Shown here piece by piece: positions 13,501-24,113 of a stretch of DNA of 64,000 nt (positions are counted from its first letter, which is position 1; the number at the start of each line of letters is the position of its first letter). The notes below the pieces were generated by a model. The model searched no databases. It had not been told where the DNA came from and was given only the letters and a program-made list of their open reading frames with translations. The DNA is from Crocodylus rhombifer (Eukaryota; Chordata; Crocodylia; Crocodylidae): positions 157,017-221,016 of the forward strand of contig JAVSML010024367.1 of NCBI GenBank assembly GCA_038503035.1, read 5' to 3'. The position numbers were made by a program, and so were the translations under genes.

Positions 13501-13660
13501 TCCCATCTACAAATGATACAACACTTTTATTTGTTAAAAATCCTATTATTAGCCTTTAATAGTTCTTCCCAGAGACTCCTATTAACCTACTATTACCCTG
13601 TATTGGTAGTGAATCAAGTATATATTAGGTTAGATTGTATGTTGTAATCATTGTCTATAG
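7573..13660. other. No gene recognised over 6 kb
   Basis: This is mixed AT-rich sequence and GC-rich islands (about 9,290-9,860, 10,080-10,760 and 12,180-12,730). The islands have the base composition of the DNA-transposon-like blocks elsewhere, but I could not find their ends. ORFs up to 144 codons overlap each other on opposite strands and show no family features. There is a C9 run at about 11,421. Confidence 0.5.
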
Positions 13661-14095
13661 AAGTGGTGCCAAACTTTTTGCCCTGTGGGCTGGGTGGGTG
13701 GTGCCAGGTCCATGTCTGGCCAGTGGGCTTGATCTGGTATACTGGGCTGGTGCAACATGGGCCCAATTTGGCTGCCAAGAGTTGAGAGGAAGGGAGCAGC
13801 CCAGCCTCCATCCAGATATATGGGTGAGGGCAGAACAACCTGGCCCTGGACCAGACATATGGAGGGGGAGGGGACAATACACGGGGAGTAGCCTGGCCAA
13901 ATCCAGCTATGTGGGGGGCTAGTCCCTGGCCCTGATCCTGCTGCATGGCAATGGTCTGAGCGAAGCTAGATCTGGTCATGTGGAGCTTCCACCGCTTCCT
14001 GCTGCTGAATTTTCTGACTTATGGGGCCCTGCAGTCTAGGTGCCATGGCACTGAGGTCTGGATCCAGCCTGTGGGTGAGAGGTTGAGCACCACTG
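13661..14095. mobile_element. hAT MITE with 8 bp target duplication
   Basis: The left end AAGTGGTGCCAAACTTTTT and the reverse complement of the right end CAGTGGTGCTCAACCTCTC are imperfect hAT-type inverted repeats. The flanks GTCTATAG (13,653-13,660) and CTTTATAG (14,096-14,103) match at 6 of 8. The 435 bp GC-rich interior has no transposase. Confidence 0.7.
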
Positions 14096-15414
14096 CTTTA
14101 TAGGGAGTAAAGTTAGAAATTACATGCTGCTTGAATTGGAAAGCAAATGTATACAAGTGACAAAATATTAGTTATAAATAAAAGCTATGAAGGCTTCCTT
14201 ATAATGAATCACCAAAATTTCCATTTGGAACTGCTGAGCATTCCCTGTATTAAGAGAAGCAAATTATTTAGTATTATCTGTTTAAAGTGACGTGATGTTT
14301 TCTCCTCTTTAAGCAGAGTTTATTTCTCACTTTAAACAGAATCGTAAACAATATAGTGTTCGCATGAACAGTTATTTCTTAATTCAAGCTGCTTCTGTCT
14401 TGTGGTGCTTTATATGTTGGGAAGGGGTGGGGAGGCAGGGACAGAAAATGTTGATAAACACTCTCATTTCTTTGTGTCACATCAAAGGCCGTATTGTTAG
14501 GGTAGCTTGTCATATTTTATGCTTCAAAGTTGTACCCATTTACAGAGTGGTAAATTACAGTATTGTTTAAAGATTTATTTTATATTCAGCCTTAAGCATT
14601 ACTTAAGTTCTGTATAGCCTTTTTATTAGCTGAACTTTCCATGTTGCTGGTGTCTGCAATATCAGCTGGCCTTGACTCTCACAAGCAGCTTATGGCCTTA
14701 AGTTTGCTTGTATGAGGTTTCCTTCCCTTTCTATCACTGTGAGAAGTTTTTCTAACACAACATAGTAACAGTTTTGTTACCAGCTCAAATTAACTGAACT
14801 TGGCACTAACCAGCTGAATCAGAAAGAAGAAATTATTGGATATGTTAATGAAAGGTGATAAGGGAGACCAATGGACAATGACCAAAGTAAGACACTAGAA
14901 AGAGGCCAAAATAAGAGGTGTGCTCATGATAGGTCAGTTGAACAATGGAATATGCTAACAGGATAAAATATGGACAGTATGCTGGCTACAGAGAGACCAA
15001 TCCAAAAGCAAATAGTCATTGAAGGAGTAAAGTTGAAGGAAAACATAAAAGAAGGCAGCAAGAAAGTTAGAGGTCATTGTCATCATCAGCAGCATAAATC
15101 TAGTCTTCAACATCTGTCTCGACAGTCCCAAGCAAAAATGGACCCTTTGCTTCAGGAACTGTGTGGCCAACCTTTTCTGTTGAGCAAAGTAACATCTGCG
15201 ATTGGATGAGATCATTGTACTAAGTGTTTTTCTCTCTCTGAATATAGAAACTACTAAGATAATACTTGTTGTATTAATAAAGTTAGAATTTTATTTTAGG
15301 ACACTGAGTTGTCTACATTTGTATTTCACATTCCATTTAAGGGTTAATTGGGCTTTAATGATCCCCTAGCACTATCTGGGCAACACTGGTTTTAACAGTG
15401 TCATTTCTGACCAA
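14096..15414. other. No gene; possible LTR-like stretch
   Basis: At about 14,775-15,310 an ACATAAAAG motif at about 15,042 is followed by AATAAA at about 15,276, a spacing seen in LTRs. The ends are not defined. The rest is AT-rich and unassigned. Confidence 0.35.
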
Positions 15415-15709
15415 CTTGAGCCTTCTGTTATGAGATGACTGGCTCTATGGATGTGGGGAGACCACTGGATGTTGTATAACTTGATTTTAGCAAGGCTTTT
15501 GTTATGGTTTCCCATTGCATTATTGCAGGCAAGACAAGGAAGTAAAGGATGGATAAAGGGACTGTTAGGTGGATAGAAAACTGGCTGGAGCATTGGGCTC
15601 AGAGGGTAGTAATCAATGGCTCAATGTCTAGTTGGCAGCCGCAAGTGGAGTGCCCCAGGGGTCAGTCCTGGGGCCAGTTTTGTTCAGTGTCTTCATCAAT
15701 AACTTGGAA

Positions 15710-15906
15710 CAGGGGTGGACAATTATTTTGGGCAGAGGGCTGCTTACTGAGTTTTGGCAAGCCATTGAGGACCGCATGACAGGCAGCCAGAGGCAGATAA
15801 ATATTAATTTTCTAAATTTTTTTTTTTTTGGGGGGGGGGGGCACAAGCTGGATAGAATGGCCTGGCAGCTGCATCCAGCCCACGGGCCATATTTTGCCCA
15901 CTCCTG
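15710..15906. mobile_element. hAT MITE in CR1, 8 bp target duplication
   Basis: Ends are CAGGGGTGGACAATTATTTTGG and (reverse complement) CAGGAGTGGGCAAAAT. The flanks ACTTGGAA (15,702-15,709) and ACCTGGAA (15,907-15,914) match at 7 of 8. The CR1 frame (FINNLEQ...) resumes across the site. A T-run/G-run junction lies at about 15,815-15,841. A relative starts at about 20,817. Confidence 0.85.
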
Positions 15907-16440
15907 ACCTGGAACATGGCATAGAGTGCACCCTTGGCAGACTTGCAGATGACACCAAGCTGCGGGGATTAGTAGATATGCTGGAGAGGAGGGCTAGGAA
16001 TTAAAAAATGACCTAGACAAATTGGAGGATTGGGCCAAAAGAAATCTCAGGAGGTTCAACAAGGACAAGTGCCAAGTCCTGCACTTAGGACAGAACAATC
16101 CCATGCACCAGTACAGGCTGGGGGCTGACTGGCCAGGCAGCAACTCTGTAGGAAAGGACCTGGGGGTTACAGTGGACAGTAAGCTAAATATCAGCCAGCA
16201 GTGTGCCCTTGTCGCTAAGAAGGCTAATGACATACTGGGTTGGATTGGTAGAAGCATTTCCAGCAGGTCGAGGGAAGTGATTATTCCCCCCTATTTGGTA
16301 CCAGTGAGATCACATCTGGAGTACTGTGGTCAGTTTTGAGCCTCCCACTACAGAAATGATGTGGGAAAAGTGGGGAGAGTCTAGCGAAGGGCAACAAAAA
16401 CTGTGAAGGGGCTGAGACACATGACTTACGAGGAGAGGTT

Positions 16441-17063
16441 GTCCTCACTGGGCACTCCGTAGCCCTGTCCCTGCGCCCCTCAGTGCCAGGCTCTCCACAG
16501 CCCTGTTTCTGTGCCCCTCAGTGCTAGGATCCGTGCACCATAGCGCTGCACCCTCTCTGGTGCTGGGTTTTGTGCCCCCAAATGCTGCACCCTCTCTGAT
16601 GCCAGGGTCTGTACACCCCAAATGCCACACCCTCTCTGGTGCCAGGGTCCCCACACTGCCATGGGTCCCCAGTGAGGCCTCCTTCTTCCCCAAATAGCCT
16701 CACCCAAACCACCTGTCTTATAAAACGGCAAACAAAACATAAGCCCCTGGGCTATGACATAGCACAAGCTACATAAGGTGTGCTCAGCCCCTTTATATTA
16801 CTGGGAGCAGAACTTAGTCAGGCTTCTTCTCTTCACTTGCTCTAGGAGGGCTCCTTCTTGCTTGGCCACCAGCAGAGAACTGAACTCCTAGTCTACGTCC
16901 TGGGGTTTATATGGGCCCAGGACCCTGCCCCTTCTGGCCAGCTGACCAGGTGCAGGTGCAGGCTAATTTCCTCATTAGCTAGCTGCCATGGCAACCTGCA
17001 CCTGGGCTCCTGCCTGGCTCTTTGGGCTCTTCCCAGGCAGTTTCTTCCAGGAGCAGGCACCTA
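16441..17063 (+). mobile_element. LTR-like fragment within CR1
   Basis: This block replaces part of the CR1. The part from about 16,720 to 17,060 resembles 58,915-59,270 of the solo LTR further right, sharing AAACATAAGCC-TGGCTATGACATA-like sequence and TTTATA-GGCCC-GGACCCTGCCCCTTCTGGCCA-like sequence. The upstream part has degenerate repeats of CACCCTCTCTGGTGCC at about 16,545-16,655. Neither end is clean, so a deletion accompanied or followed insertion. Confidence 0.5.
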
Positions 17064-17155
17064 AGTAGAGGTTTTTAAGGCCTGGCTAGACAAAGCTTTG
17101 GCTGGGATGATCTAGGTGGGGATGGTCCTGCTTTAAGCAGGGGGTTGGACTAGAT

Positions 17156-17384
17156 CAGTGGTTCCAAACCTTTTTTATATTGCAGGCCAGCACGAGAGTG
17201 GGACTAGGCACGTGGAGCTGGCTGCCTTGCTGCCCAGCTTTAACCACACATGTGACTGATGACAATGGAAGCCACTTGCCCGGGAGGACAGACAAGGCTC
17301 CAAGAGTGGGGCTCATGCCACGACCCGGCAGCCAACTCGTCATGGCCCAGTACCAGGCTGTGGCCTGGTGGTTTGGAACCTTTG
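17156..17384. mobile_element. hAT MITE in CR1, perfect 8 bp target duplication
   Basis: The left end CAGTGGTTCCAAACC mirrors the right end GGTTTGGAACCTTTG with two mismatches. Both flanks are GACTAGAT (17,148-17,155 and 17,385-17,392), identical. The CR1 3' UTR reads through as GGACTAGATGACCTCCTGAGG once the 229 bp insert is ignored. Confidence 0.93.
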
Positions 17385-17576
17385 GACTAGATGACCTCCT
17401 GAGGTCCCTTCCAACCCTAATTTGCTATGATTTCCTGTGCCCTAGATAAATGACTGCTTATTTTTGGCACTAAAATTTTTATAATTATGGTTTTGTTGCC
17501 ATAAAATGAGAGAAATAAGACATTTCAGCTCACAAAGCTGTTTAATACAAACAGATCTTATCATGTTTGTATTAAA

Positions 17577-17802
17577 TAGACTAGACATCAGGAGGCGCTA
17601 CTTCACGTACAGGGCGGCTACGATCTGGAACCAACTTCCAAGCGAAGTGGTGCTGGCTCCTACCCTGAGGGTCTTTAAGAGGAGGCTGGATGAACACCCT
17701 TCTGGGGTCATTTGACCCCAGTACTTTTTTCTGCCATGGCAGGGGGTCACACTTGATGATCTGCTCAGGTCCCTTCTGACCCTACCGACTATGAAACTAT
17801 GT
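17577..17802 (+). mobile_element. CR1 LINE 3' end
   Basis: This encodes the last codons of CR1 ORF2 (LDIRRRYFTYRAATIWNQLPSEVV) and the 3' UTR with GGGGTCATTTGACCCC and GACCCTACCGACTATGAAACTATG. Same subfamily as the 1-110 copy. 5' truncated. Confidence 0.9.
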
Positions 17803-17929
17803 CAATCAATTATCCCTCTCTTCTCATTTTGCATTTATTTTTCAAAGAAACCATGTTTAATGAGCTAGAATAGCAGTTACCAAACTTAGAATTAGGATTT
17901 TACAGGTTGAAATTGTCTTAGAAAAAGCA

Positions 17930-18780
17930 TGTGTGCTGCCAACACAGGAGTGGAGATAAAAGCATGCGACATGGCGACGGGCCTTGCAGGCGCCCTTTTC
18001 ATGACCTGAAGGCCTGTCAGTCAAGTGAGACCTACTTTCAGAGAAGCACTGGCTCAGTTGTAACAGAGAGCTTGTTGCTACGGATGCCCAGCATATGAGA
18101 GATATGAGGTAATCTTTCTAGAAAGTTCGGTCTTCCTAGCAACCTAATTGGCCATGAGAGTTACTATAAAAGGTCTGACGACCCCTCCCTCAGAGAGAGA
18201 CCCGCGGAACTGGAGACAGAGCCTGGTCTGTTCAGGGACTGTCTTCCAGTTAGGTCCTTAGGCTTTTCGGTCTTCTCCTTCGCCTTGTGTTATATTATAT
18301 TGATCTATCGGCTTTCGACCTACCTGGCATCGATCTCTAACCACAACTTCAGATCACCCCTTGGACTCTGACTACGGTTTCGACTACTTACCTGGTTCTG
18401 GACCTCGGCATCCATCTCGACCACCCGACCATTCAGCTCTCAGCGGACACCAACGAGTTACGGTTCTGTGTTGTCAGTTGCTCCTCCATTATAAACTGTT
18501 GACCATCCCTGGGACTTATCCGACAGGCTTGTCCTGTCGGTGAACCCCGTGGGACAACAGGTTCCCCTGTTGTGAGTTAATACTGTAACTGAAGACTCCG
18601 TACCTGCGCTCTTCCAAGCGTAGTTCAAATAAATCCATTCTGTTGAAAGAACTCAGCTTCCGTGTCGCTCAGAACTCCATTGCCGCTAGACCCAGCCTGT
18701 TCGTTCAGTCTCACCGAGACACTTGGGACCCTTCCCTGGGGGAGGATTACCCAGCAGAAATTAAGATGTTGGCGAATCCT
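17930..18780 (+). mobile_element. CpG-rich LTR-like block
   Basis: This CpG-rich block stands out from its AT-rich surroundings. It has an ATTGG box at about 18,147, TATAAAAG at 18,165-18,172, and AATAAA at 18,628-18,633, in the order and spacing of an LTR (U3-R-U5). A plausible 3' terminus is the GAGACA at about 18,720. The 5' TG terminus and a target duplication could not be fixed. The short ORF inside (18,361-18,543) resembles no retroviral protein. Retention of CpG suggests a fairly young insertion. Confidence 0.5.
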
Positions 18781-20321
18781 GGAAAAATTTTCTTTGACTC
18801 TTTCTTAGACTACACTTAGACTTTTCAAAATAAATTAACTTAGAAATTTCCTGCCCTCAGTTTGATTTTGTAGTTCCTTAAATAATAGGGTCACGCCTGA
18901 AGGCAGAAATGAACTGGGTAAGGATGAGCTAAGATGCATCACTCTCTGGTAAAATGTTAATACCTCCCTGCTTCAATAATATGTTTTAACAAATTAAACA
19001 AAGTGCCCTTTTATCTTTCCAACCTCAAAGATTTCTTATTATCTGGAAAGTGACTTAATAGAAATAGGTTTCTATGTTTATATTTTTGTTCCATTTTTAT
19101 ATCAAAATCTTCTCTGTGTAAAACTCCTAGCACTGCAAACAATCTTGTGGCTTCTCAAAATCAGTCTGTACTCTTGTATCACACATCTGCAGTGACACAG
19201 ATGTTCTCATCTGGAACTTAGTTAAAAATTCTAATAATGAAGCAGCAGTCAAAACAGAACCAAGCTTCTCTGTCATTTTTGCAGGAATAAAAAATGTACT
19301 AACTATTCAGCTTAATCAGACTAAGCAAATACAATTCTATATTTATTTTGAACAGGAGAAAGATCTGTTAAGTAAAAAGCTGCCATTTTGAAATAGTCAT
19401 CACTTTTCCTACAACAGTAAATTAAGCTGTATCTTACTATAATGTTAACTTATAAATCAGTTGCAAGCACTGAACGTATCCAAAAATTGTTAAGCTTCTT
19501 TGAGTACTAGAGCCTGGTAGCCTTTTGCGATTTATATCCAAGATGGGCATAAACCCATGTGCCTACATTCAGCTGCATCTGGATAGACAATAGTGCATGG
19601 GTACATGGGAAAAAATGTTAGTGTCACAAAAGGCACTCATATTGGCTGTATTACAAACATACAAGCATAACAAAACATAATCATAAACTGAAGCACAGTG
19701 CAGAGCTCTGACTGTGCATGGAGGTATGGCAGGTAGGGTGGAAGTCTTAGGCAACAACTTTACCACCACTGCATTGTGCACAGAAGTGGTCCGCTGGGGC
19801 TTCCTGCACAACTGCTTGCAGAAGTTTTTTTGTATAAATTATGGGCAGATGCTCTTCTAATGCAACTGGTATAGCTCCATTGGAGTCAATGGAAAAAAGA
19901 TAATTTACATGAGTGCCAAAGCATGTACAAGTCTGCAAATCCTCTGGGTTTTCCTGTTCTATCAACTAAGGTGGAGAAGAAGTGAAACTAAATTCTCCAT
20001 CAGGCTTGAGGAAAAAACTAGGAGTCCTGCTAATTTTCCCAGGCAAGTCACCTGGGCTGCATGCTGGGAATTCATAGACACCAACTGTTATTGTTGCTGG
20101 AGGGTGACCTATAATGATGAACATGTGGAAAATTTTACATATTTCAGGTGACAACCCTCTTCCTGAGGGGGCTTAGGGCCCTCAGGCCCCCATATATTTG
20201 ACACCTCTGGCTTGGATAGACTTTCTCTATAATGACTCCTAAAGAAATGTCTACTAAATTGAAATGCTTTGATTGTTCAAACTAAATTTTTATTGTAAAG
20301 GTCAGACAGAAAATCCAAAAT
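18781..20321. other. No gene recognised
   Basis: AT-rich sequence without supportable ORFs or repeat ends. Confidence 0.5.
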
Positions 20322-20350
20322 ACTATACAGACACACTATGTCTGTATAGT
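20322..20350. repeat. Perfect 12 bp hairpin
   Basis: ACTATACAGACA (20,322-20,333) and TGTCTGTATAGT (20,339-20,350) are exact inverted copies around a 5-base loop CACTA. No terminator or RNA gene context is visible. Confidence 0.85.
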
Positions 20351-20816
20351 GACTGGTTTATGTCATTATCTTTATCTTTACCTATGGACAGTTTACTTCA
20401 GTACTAAAATTAACTGGTTAGTTTGTTAAAATAAATACAGCACAAGGATGTACTTGCACTATAGAAAGATCAATTATTTTTTTAAACATAACATAGAAGT
20501 TACATATTTTGATAAATTGTCTTATAGTAAATACGTGATTATTCAATGTCACAATGTGAAGAAAACCCAATAAATTAGCAGCTAAGCATGGAGGTGTTCC
20601 TGAATCCAATCCAAATATTCCATCAGGTAGCCTGATTGACATTAAATTTACTAACTAGAAATTAGTAACAGCAGAATATAAACTATGCTAAGTAAAATAA
20701 AGAGGCAATGGAGTTTGCATGTTATATTGCCCTCCATTATATTTTTCATACTGGAACATTCACTGTGGAATGGTTAATCTAAGAATACTGCACCATGACA
20801 AGGTATGATTGCTTAC

Positions 20817-20960
20817 ATCGGGGTGGGCAATTATTTTGGCTAGAGGGCCACTTAATGAGTTTTGGTGAACTTTCAAGGGCCACATGGGTAGCCCCACTCC
20901 TTGATGGGTTGCCATCTTGGAACCAGATGTCCCACATCTAATCCCTGATGTTTGCCATAA
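20817..20960. mobile_element. Partial hAT MITE (relative of 15,710-15,906)
   Basis: CGGGGTGGGCAATTATTTTGG then AGAGGGCCACTTAATGAGTTTTGG matches the left part of the MITE at 15,710. The right end was not found; it appears truncated before the (AAT)n run at about 21,025-21,048. Confidence 0.6.
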
Positions 20961-21024
20961 GAAGTCCCTTCCCTTGTTCCAGAAGTACTCCTTTTGGGAG
21001 GGAGGGTGCTGCAATCTTGAAACC

Positions 21025-21048
21025 AAAATAATAATAATAATAATAATC
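21025..21048 (+). repeat. (AAT)n microsatellite
   Basis: About eight tandem AAT/ATA triplets. Confidence 0.9.
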
Positions 21049-21189
21049 AAATCACATAATAAAAAATTAAACATCTTCTAAATTATTTTAATATTATTTA
21101 AAAAAAAATTTTGTCCAGATTTATGCATGTTTGCATAGTGTATCTAGAGGCAATTGCAAAATAGCTCAAAATACAGTCCTACTCTTGTA

Positions 21190-21540
21190 TATACTGTATG
21201 GGGGGGTGTAAGAGAGTGTCGGGCATGTGACTGGGGAGTGTATATGTGTGTGGTGGCATGTGGGTCTGTGTGGGATGTGGGTATGGCAAATGGGATGTGT
21301 AGGGGAGGGCGGGATGGGGGGGGTTGTATGTTTGTATGGTGTATGTGGTTGGCATGGTGCGGTGCAAAGGTGTAGGGTTATGGTGGGTGGGGTGGGAGTG
21401 TGTGTGGGTGGGACAGTGTGTTTGGGGAATGGTGAGGAGAGGGGAGTGTGGGAGTGTGTATGGGGCCTGTGTGCTTGAGGGGTATGGTGGGGGGGTATGT
21501 GGGACCTTGTGGGTTTGTGTATGCAGGTGTGTGGCGTGGG
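21190..21540 (+). repeat. GT/GGG-rich degenerate minisatellite
   Basis: About 350 bp is made almost only of G and T on the plus strand (GTGTGTGGG, GGGTGGGGTGGGAGTGTG and similar), with irregular units. Long ORFs on both strands here reflect the lack of stop codons in this composition and are not genes. Runs of GGG and longer could form G-quadruplexes. Confidence 0.85.
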
Positions 21541-23347
21541 TGGGTCCTCAGAGTCCCTGGAACATGCTAGTCCCTGGAGCTGCAGGTGGTAGAAGCATGC
21601 AGAGCCAGCCCCACTGAGCCCCACATGATGAAGCCAGCAGTACAGGTCATGGGGCTTGGCCATTGTGGCTGGGAGAGGGGTGGAGCCAGCTCAGATCCAT
21701 AGCATAGAGCTCCCCACCATTCACCATCCTGTGAGATACTCATTGTTTCCCATAATTGCTGAATACATTCAACTACCACTGAAAAGAATTCAAAGAATAT
21801 AGTTGAGAGCACTTGGAAACTTGCAGAAAGCACTCAGCATTTCATAGGAAATGCAAGAGCAGTCATATCTGTATCAGAACTTCCTGCTTGCATCAGGGGT
21901 GCTATAACATACATGATGAATTTGTTCCCCTGAAAAAGTGTTTTTAAATTTCTGCAGATAGGCTTTTTTTAACAAAACAAATTAGTACCAAAACTGATGT
22001 TTTATGTACATTTCCAGTTTAATGCATACTATTTAATTCCATTCAGAATCTTTTAAAACCCTTATCACATGTTTAGATTCAAATAAGATAAGATATTGAA
22101 GTAACATCTAGCATACATTATGTTGGCTCACAGAAAAAAGAAATATCCTTTCTTGCTTAAAATTTTGAGTAAGGAAATAGGATTTGCCACCTGTAAAAAT
22201 AACCATGCCCAAATGAAGATTGCAAGAACAAGCCTAATTAGAGAAAACTTCTGTATTGGCTGGCAATGAACTAGTCTTGATTTCTAATATCTATGTTTGT
22301 TGTATATAATCTTCTTTGCCTAGAAACTAGTTTTCATCTGATGATTCTCAGCTAAGCTCCTCTACTACAGTCTTGTCCCTTCCATGCTACCCTTTCATGT
22401 ATTAACATGTGGGTTTTGTGGAATCCTGTAAAACAGCTCAGTAAAACAGAAGCAAATTGGAGAATCAGTGCTTTATTGGGAGGTAGCCATTATAGGCTTA
22501 TTTAGTGTTCTTGTTCACTTAACAAGAAGGCAACATGGTCTGACACTCATCTATACTCATAGCATAGATCTGACTTTAAGGAGTTTGAAGTCCTCATTCT
22601 AGCTGTATTATTAACATAGTGCATGAACTTGGCCTTTGGTGATTTAAAATATATCTATACATGTGCTTATCATAAGTAAACTTCTGGTCCTTGAGAATGG
22701 AATTTCAAGTTCACTTTGCTGCCCTGGCCAGGCTACTTTTAAAAAGGAAACAGTAGCCACATTTATATGGTGCTTTGGGTGGGCAAATCAGCACTTCTGA
22801 GTCAGTGCTAGGTGCCCCCCTTTACCTTATGCTAATTAGCCTGCCTGTGTTGCAATGCAGATATGGCTGTACCACTTCCAGGCTAGGAAGCAGTCTGCAT
22901 GGAACAGCATGGCTTGAAGAAGCTTCTTTGGAACATATAAGTATTTTATAGACATGACTATGGCTCCTCAGGTTCTCTCCCTGTAAAATAGGAATGATAA
23001 TTTTCTTCATAGGCATGTTCTTGCCAACAGATTTGACTTGTTAGAAAACCTGAATTTTATAACTTTCCACAAAAGAAAATAGTTGCTGAAGATTGTGTTC
23101 TCTCTTATTGAAGTGAAAAAAGGAAGGAAAATACTCTCCTACCACTCTCTCAGGGCACAAACTCAAGTTATGTTTGTCATGCAATCATCCCCTTGAAAGC
23201 TGTCTATAGTCATGCCCTTACAGAAGTGCACAGTTGCAGAGTGCTTTAAAAGGGCCTAACCTCACGACAATCTAACCCTCATTACATCACAGTTCCGATA
23301 AAGGTGCTCCAAAGCAGAGTGCCCTCATTAACTTGTGTCAGCCTACA
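21541..23347. other. No gene recognised
   Basis: Unassigned, mostly AT-rich sequence. Confidence 0.5.
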
Positions 23348-23389
23348 CCAGGAGCTGGGCTGGGTTGATGCAGCCCAGCCAGCTCCTGG
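23348..23389. repeat. Hairpin, GC-rich
   Basis: CCAGGAGCTGGGCTG and CAGCCCAGCCAGCTCCTGG are inverted copies (one small indel) around an 8-base loop. Confidence 0.8.
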
Positions 23390-23397
23390 CACTGTCT

Positions 23398-23584
23398 TCA
23401 GAATGGGAGGGGGAAGGGATGGAAGGGAGTAAATGGAGTTCTGTCTAGGGTTTTTTCAGCCACAATGAAGGGTGGGGTGGCTGGATTGGAGCTCCAATCC
23501 ATCTGCCCTACCCTCCAATGCTGGTTGAAAAAAACCTAGATAGAACTCCCTCTGCTCCCTTCCCCCCTCCCATTCTGAAAAAAA
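23398..23584. repeat. Zero-spacer palindrome of about 186 bp
   Basis: The two arms meet at GGATTGGAGCTCCAATCC (centre about 23,491/23,492). The left arm, from TTCAGAATGGGAGGGGG through GGAGTTCTGTCTAGGGTTTTTTCA, is mirrored by the right arm through TGAAAAAAACCTAGATAGAACTCC to CCCTCCCATTCTGAA, with few mismatches and short indels. No loop is needed. Non-coding. Confidence 0.85.
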
Positions 23585-23715
23585 CACTAGGGCTGGGAGG
23601 GGGGAGAGGTGAGTCTAGGGGAGAGTGGCTACAGTCTTGCAGGTGCTCCAAATTGTAGCTGGATCCCCCAACCCCCAGGACCCAACCATGAACAACTATT
23701 GTGTCTGGGGGATGG

Positions 23716-23757
23716 CTGTAACTCATGGCTCTTCCTGCAAAGCACCATGAGTTACAG
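23716..23757. repeat. Perfect 13 bp stem hairpin
   Basis: CTGTAACTCATGG (23,716-23,728) and CCATGAGTTACAG (23,745-23,757) are exact inverted copies with a 16-base loop. Confidence 0.85.
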
Positions 23758-23853
23758 CAGAGATCTATTCTTCTGCTGTGCCCTCAATGATGTACAGCAC
23801 TAAATAATGATTTATCAGCTTTTCACTGCTCTTCTGCTTAAAAAAGCATCAAA

Positions 23854-24113
23854 GGCCAGATCAGGTGCAGTTGGTGAACTCAGACTGGTGGGGCGGGTGG
23901 AGCAGCACACAGGAGTGCAGGGCGGGGCAGGGTTTTGCAGCTGGCCAGGTGGGATGGCGTGCGGGGTTTGCAGATGGCTGAGCACTCTGGCCAGAAGTGA
24001 GGAGGCTGCAAATTTCCCCCCACTACTTCTGGCTGGCTGCAAAACCCCGCCCCCGCTCCCATGTGCCGCCCCACCCACCCCACCAGTCTGAGTTCACCAG
24101 CCACACCTGGGCC
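23854..24113. repeat. GC-rich foldback with about 100 bp arms
   Basis: Left GGTGAACTCAGACTGGTGGGG and the reverse complement of the right arm read the same. The homology extends through GGGTTTTGCAGC-GGCCA on both sides. The inner segment contains a further CCAGAAGTGAGG / CCCACTACTTCTGG hairpin. The base-paired composition explains the opposite-strand ORFs here. Confidence 0.8.

Larger units (their letters stand above)
15415..17436 (+). mobile_element. CR1 LINE fragment with nested insertions
   Basis: The CR1 pol C-terminal half is on the plus strand: [20 protein letters not shown] just before the first insertion, then the region after the FADD motif (KCQVLHLGQNN-like), and the 3' end AGGTCCCTTCCAACCCTAATTTGCTATGATTT. 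It is interrupted by a hAT MITE (15,710-15,906), an LTR-like block (about 16,441-17,063) and a second hAT MITE (17,156-17,384). Frameshifts are present; it is not functional. Confidence 0.85.

Noticed and set aside
14775..15310. An LTR
   Set aside because: Only a weak TATA-like word and one AATAAA. No termini, so it is left as a remark.
21166..21663. 165-codon minus-strand frame rich in His, Pro and Thr
   Set aside because: It is the antisense of a G/T-only low-complexity block that cannot easily form stop codons.
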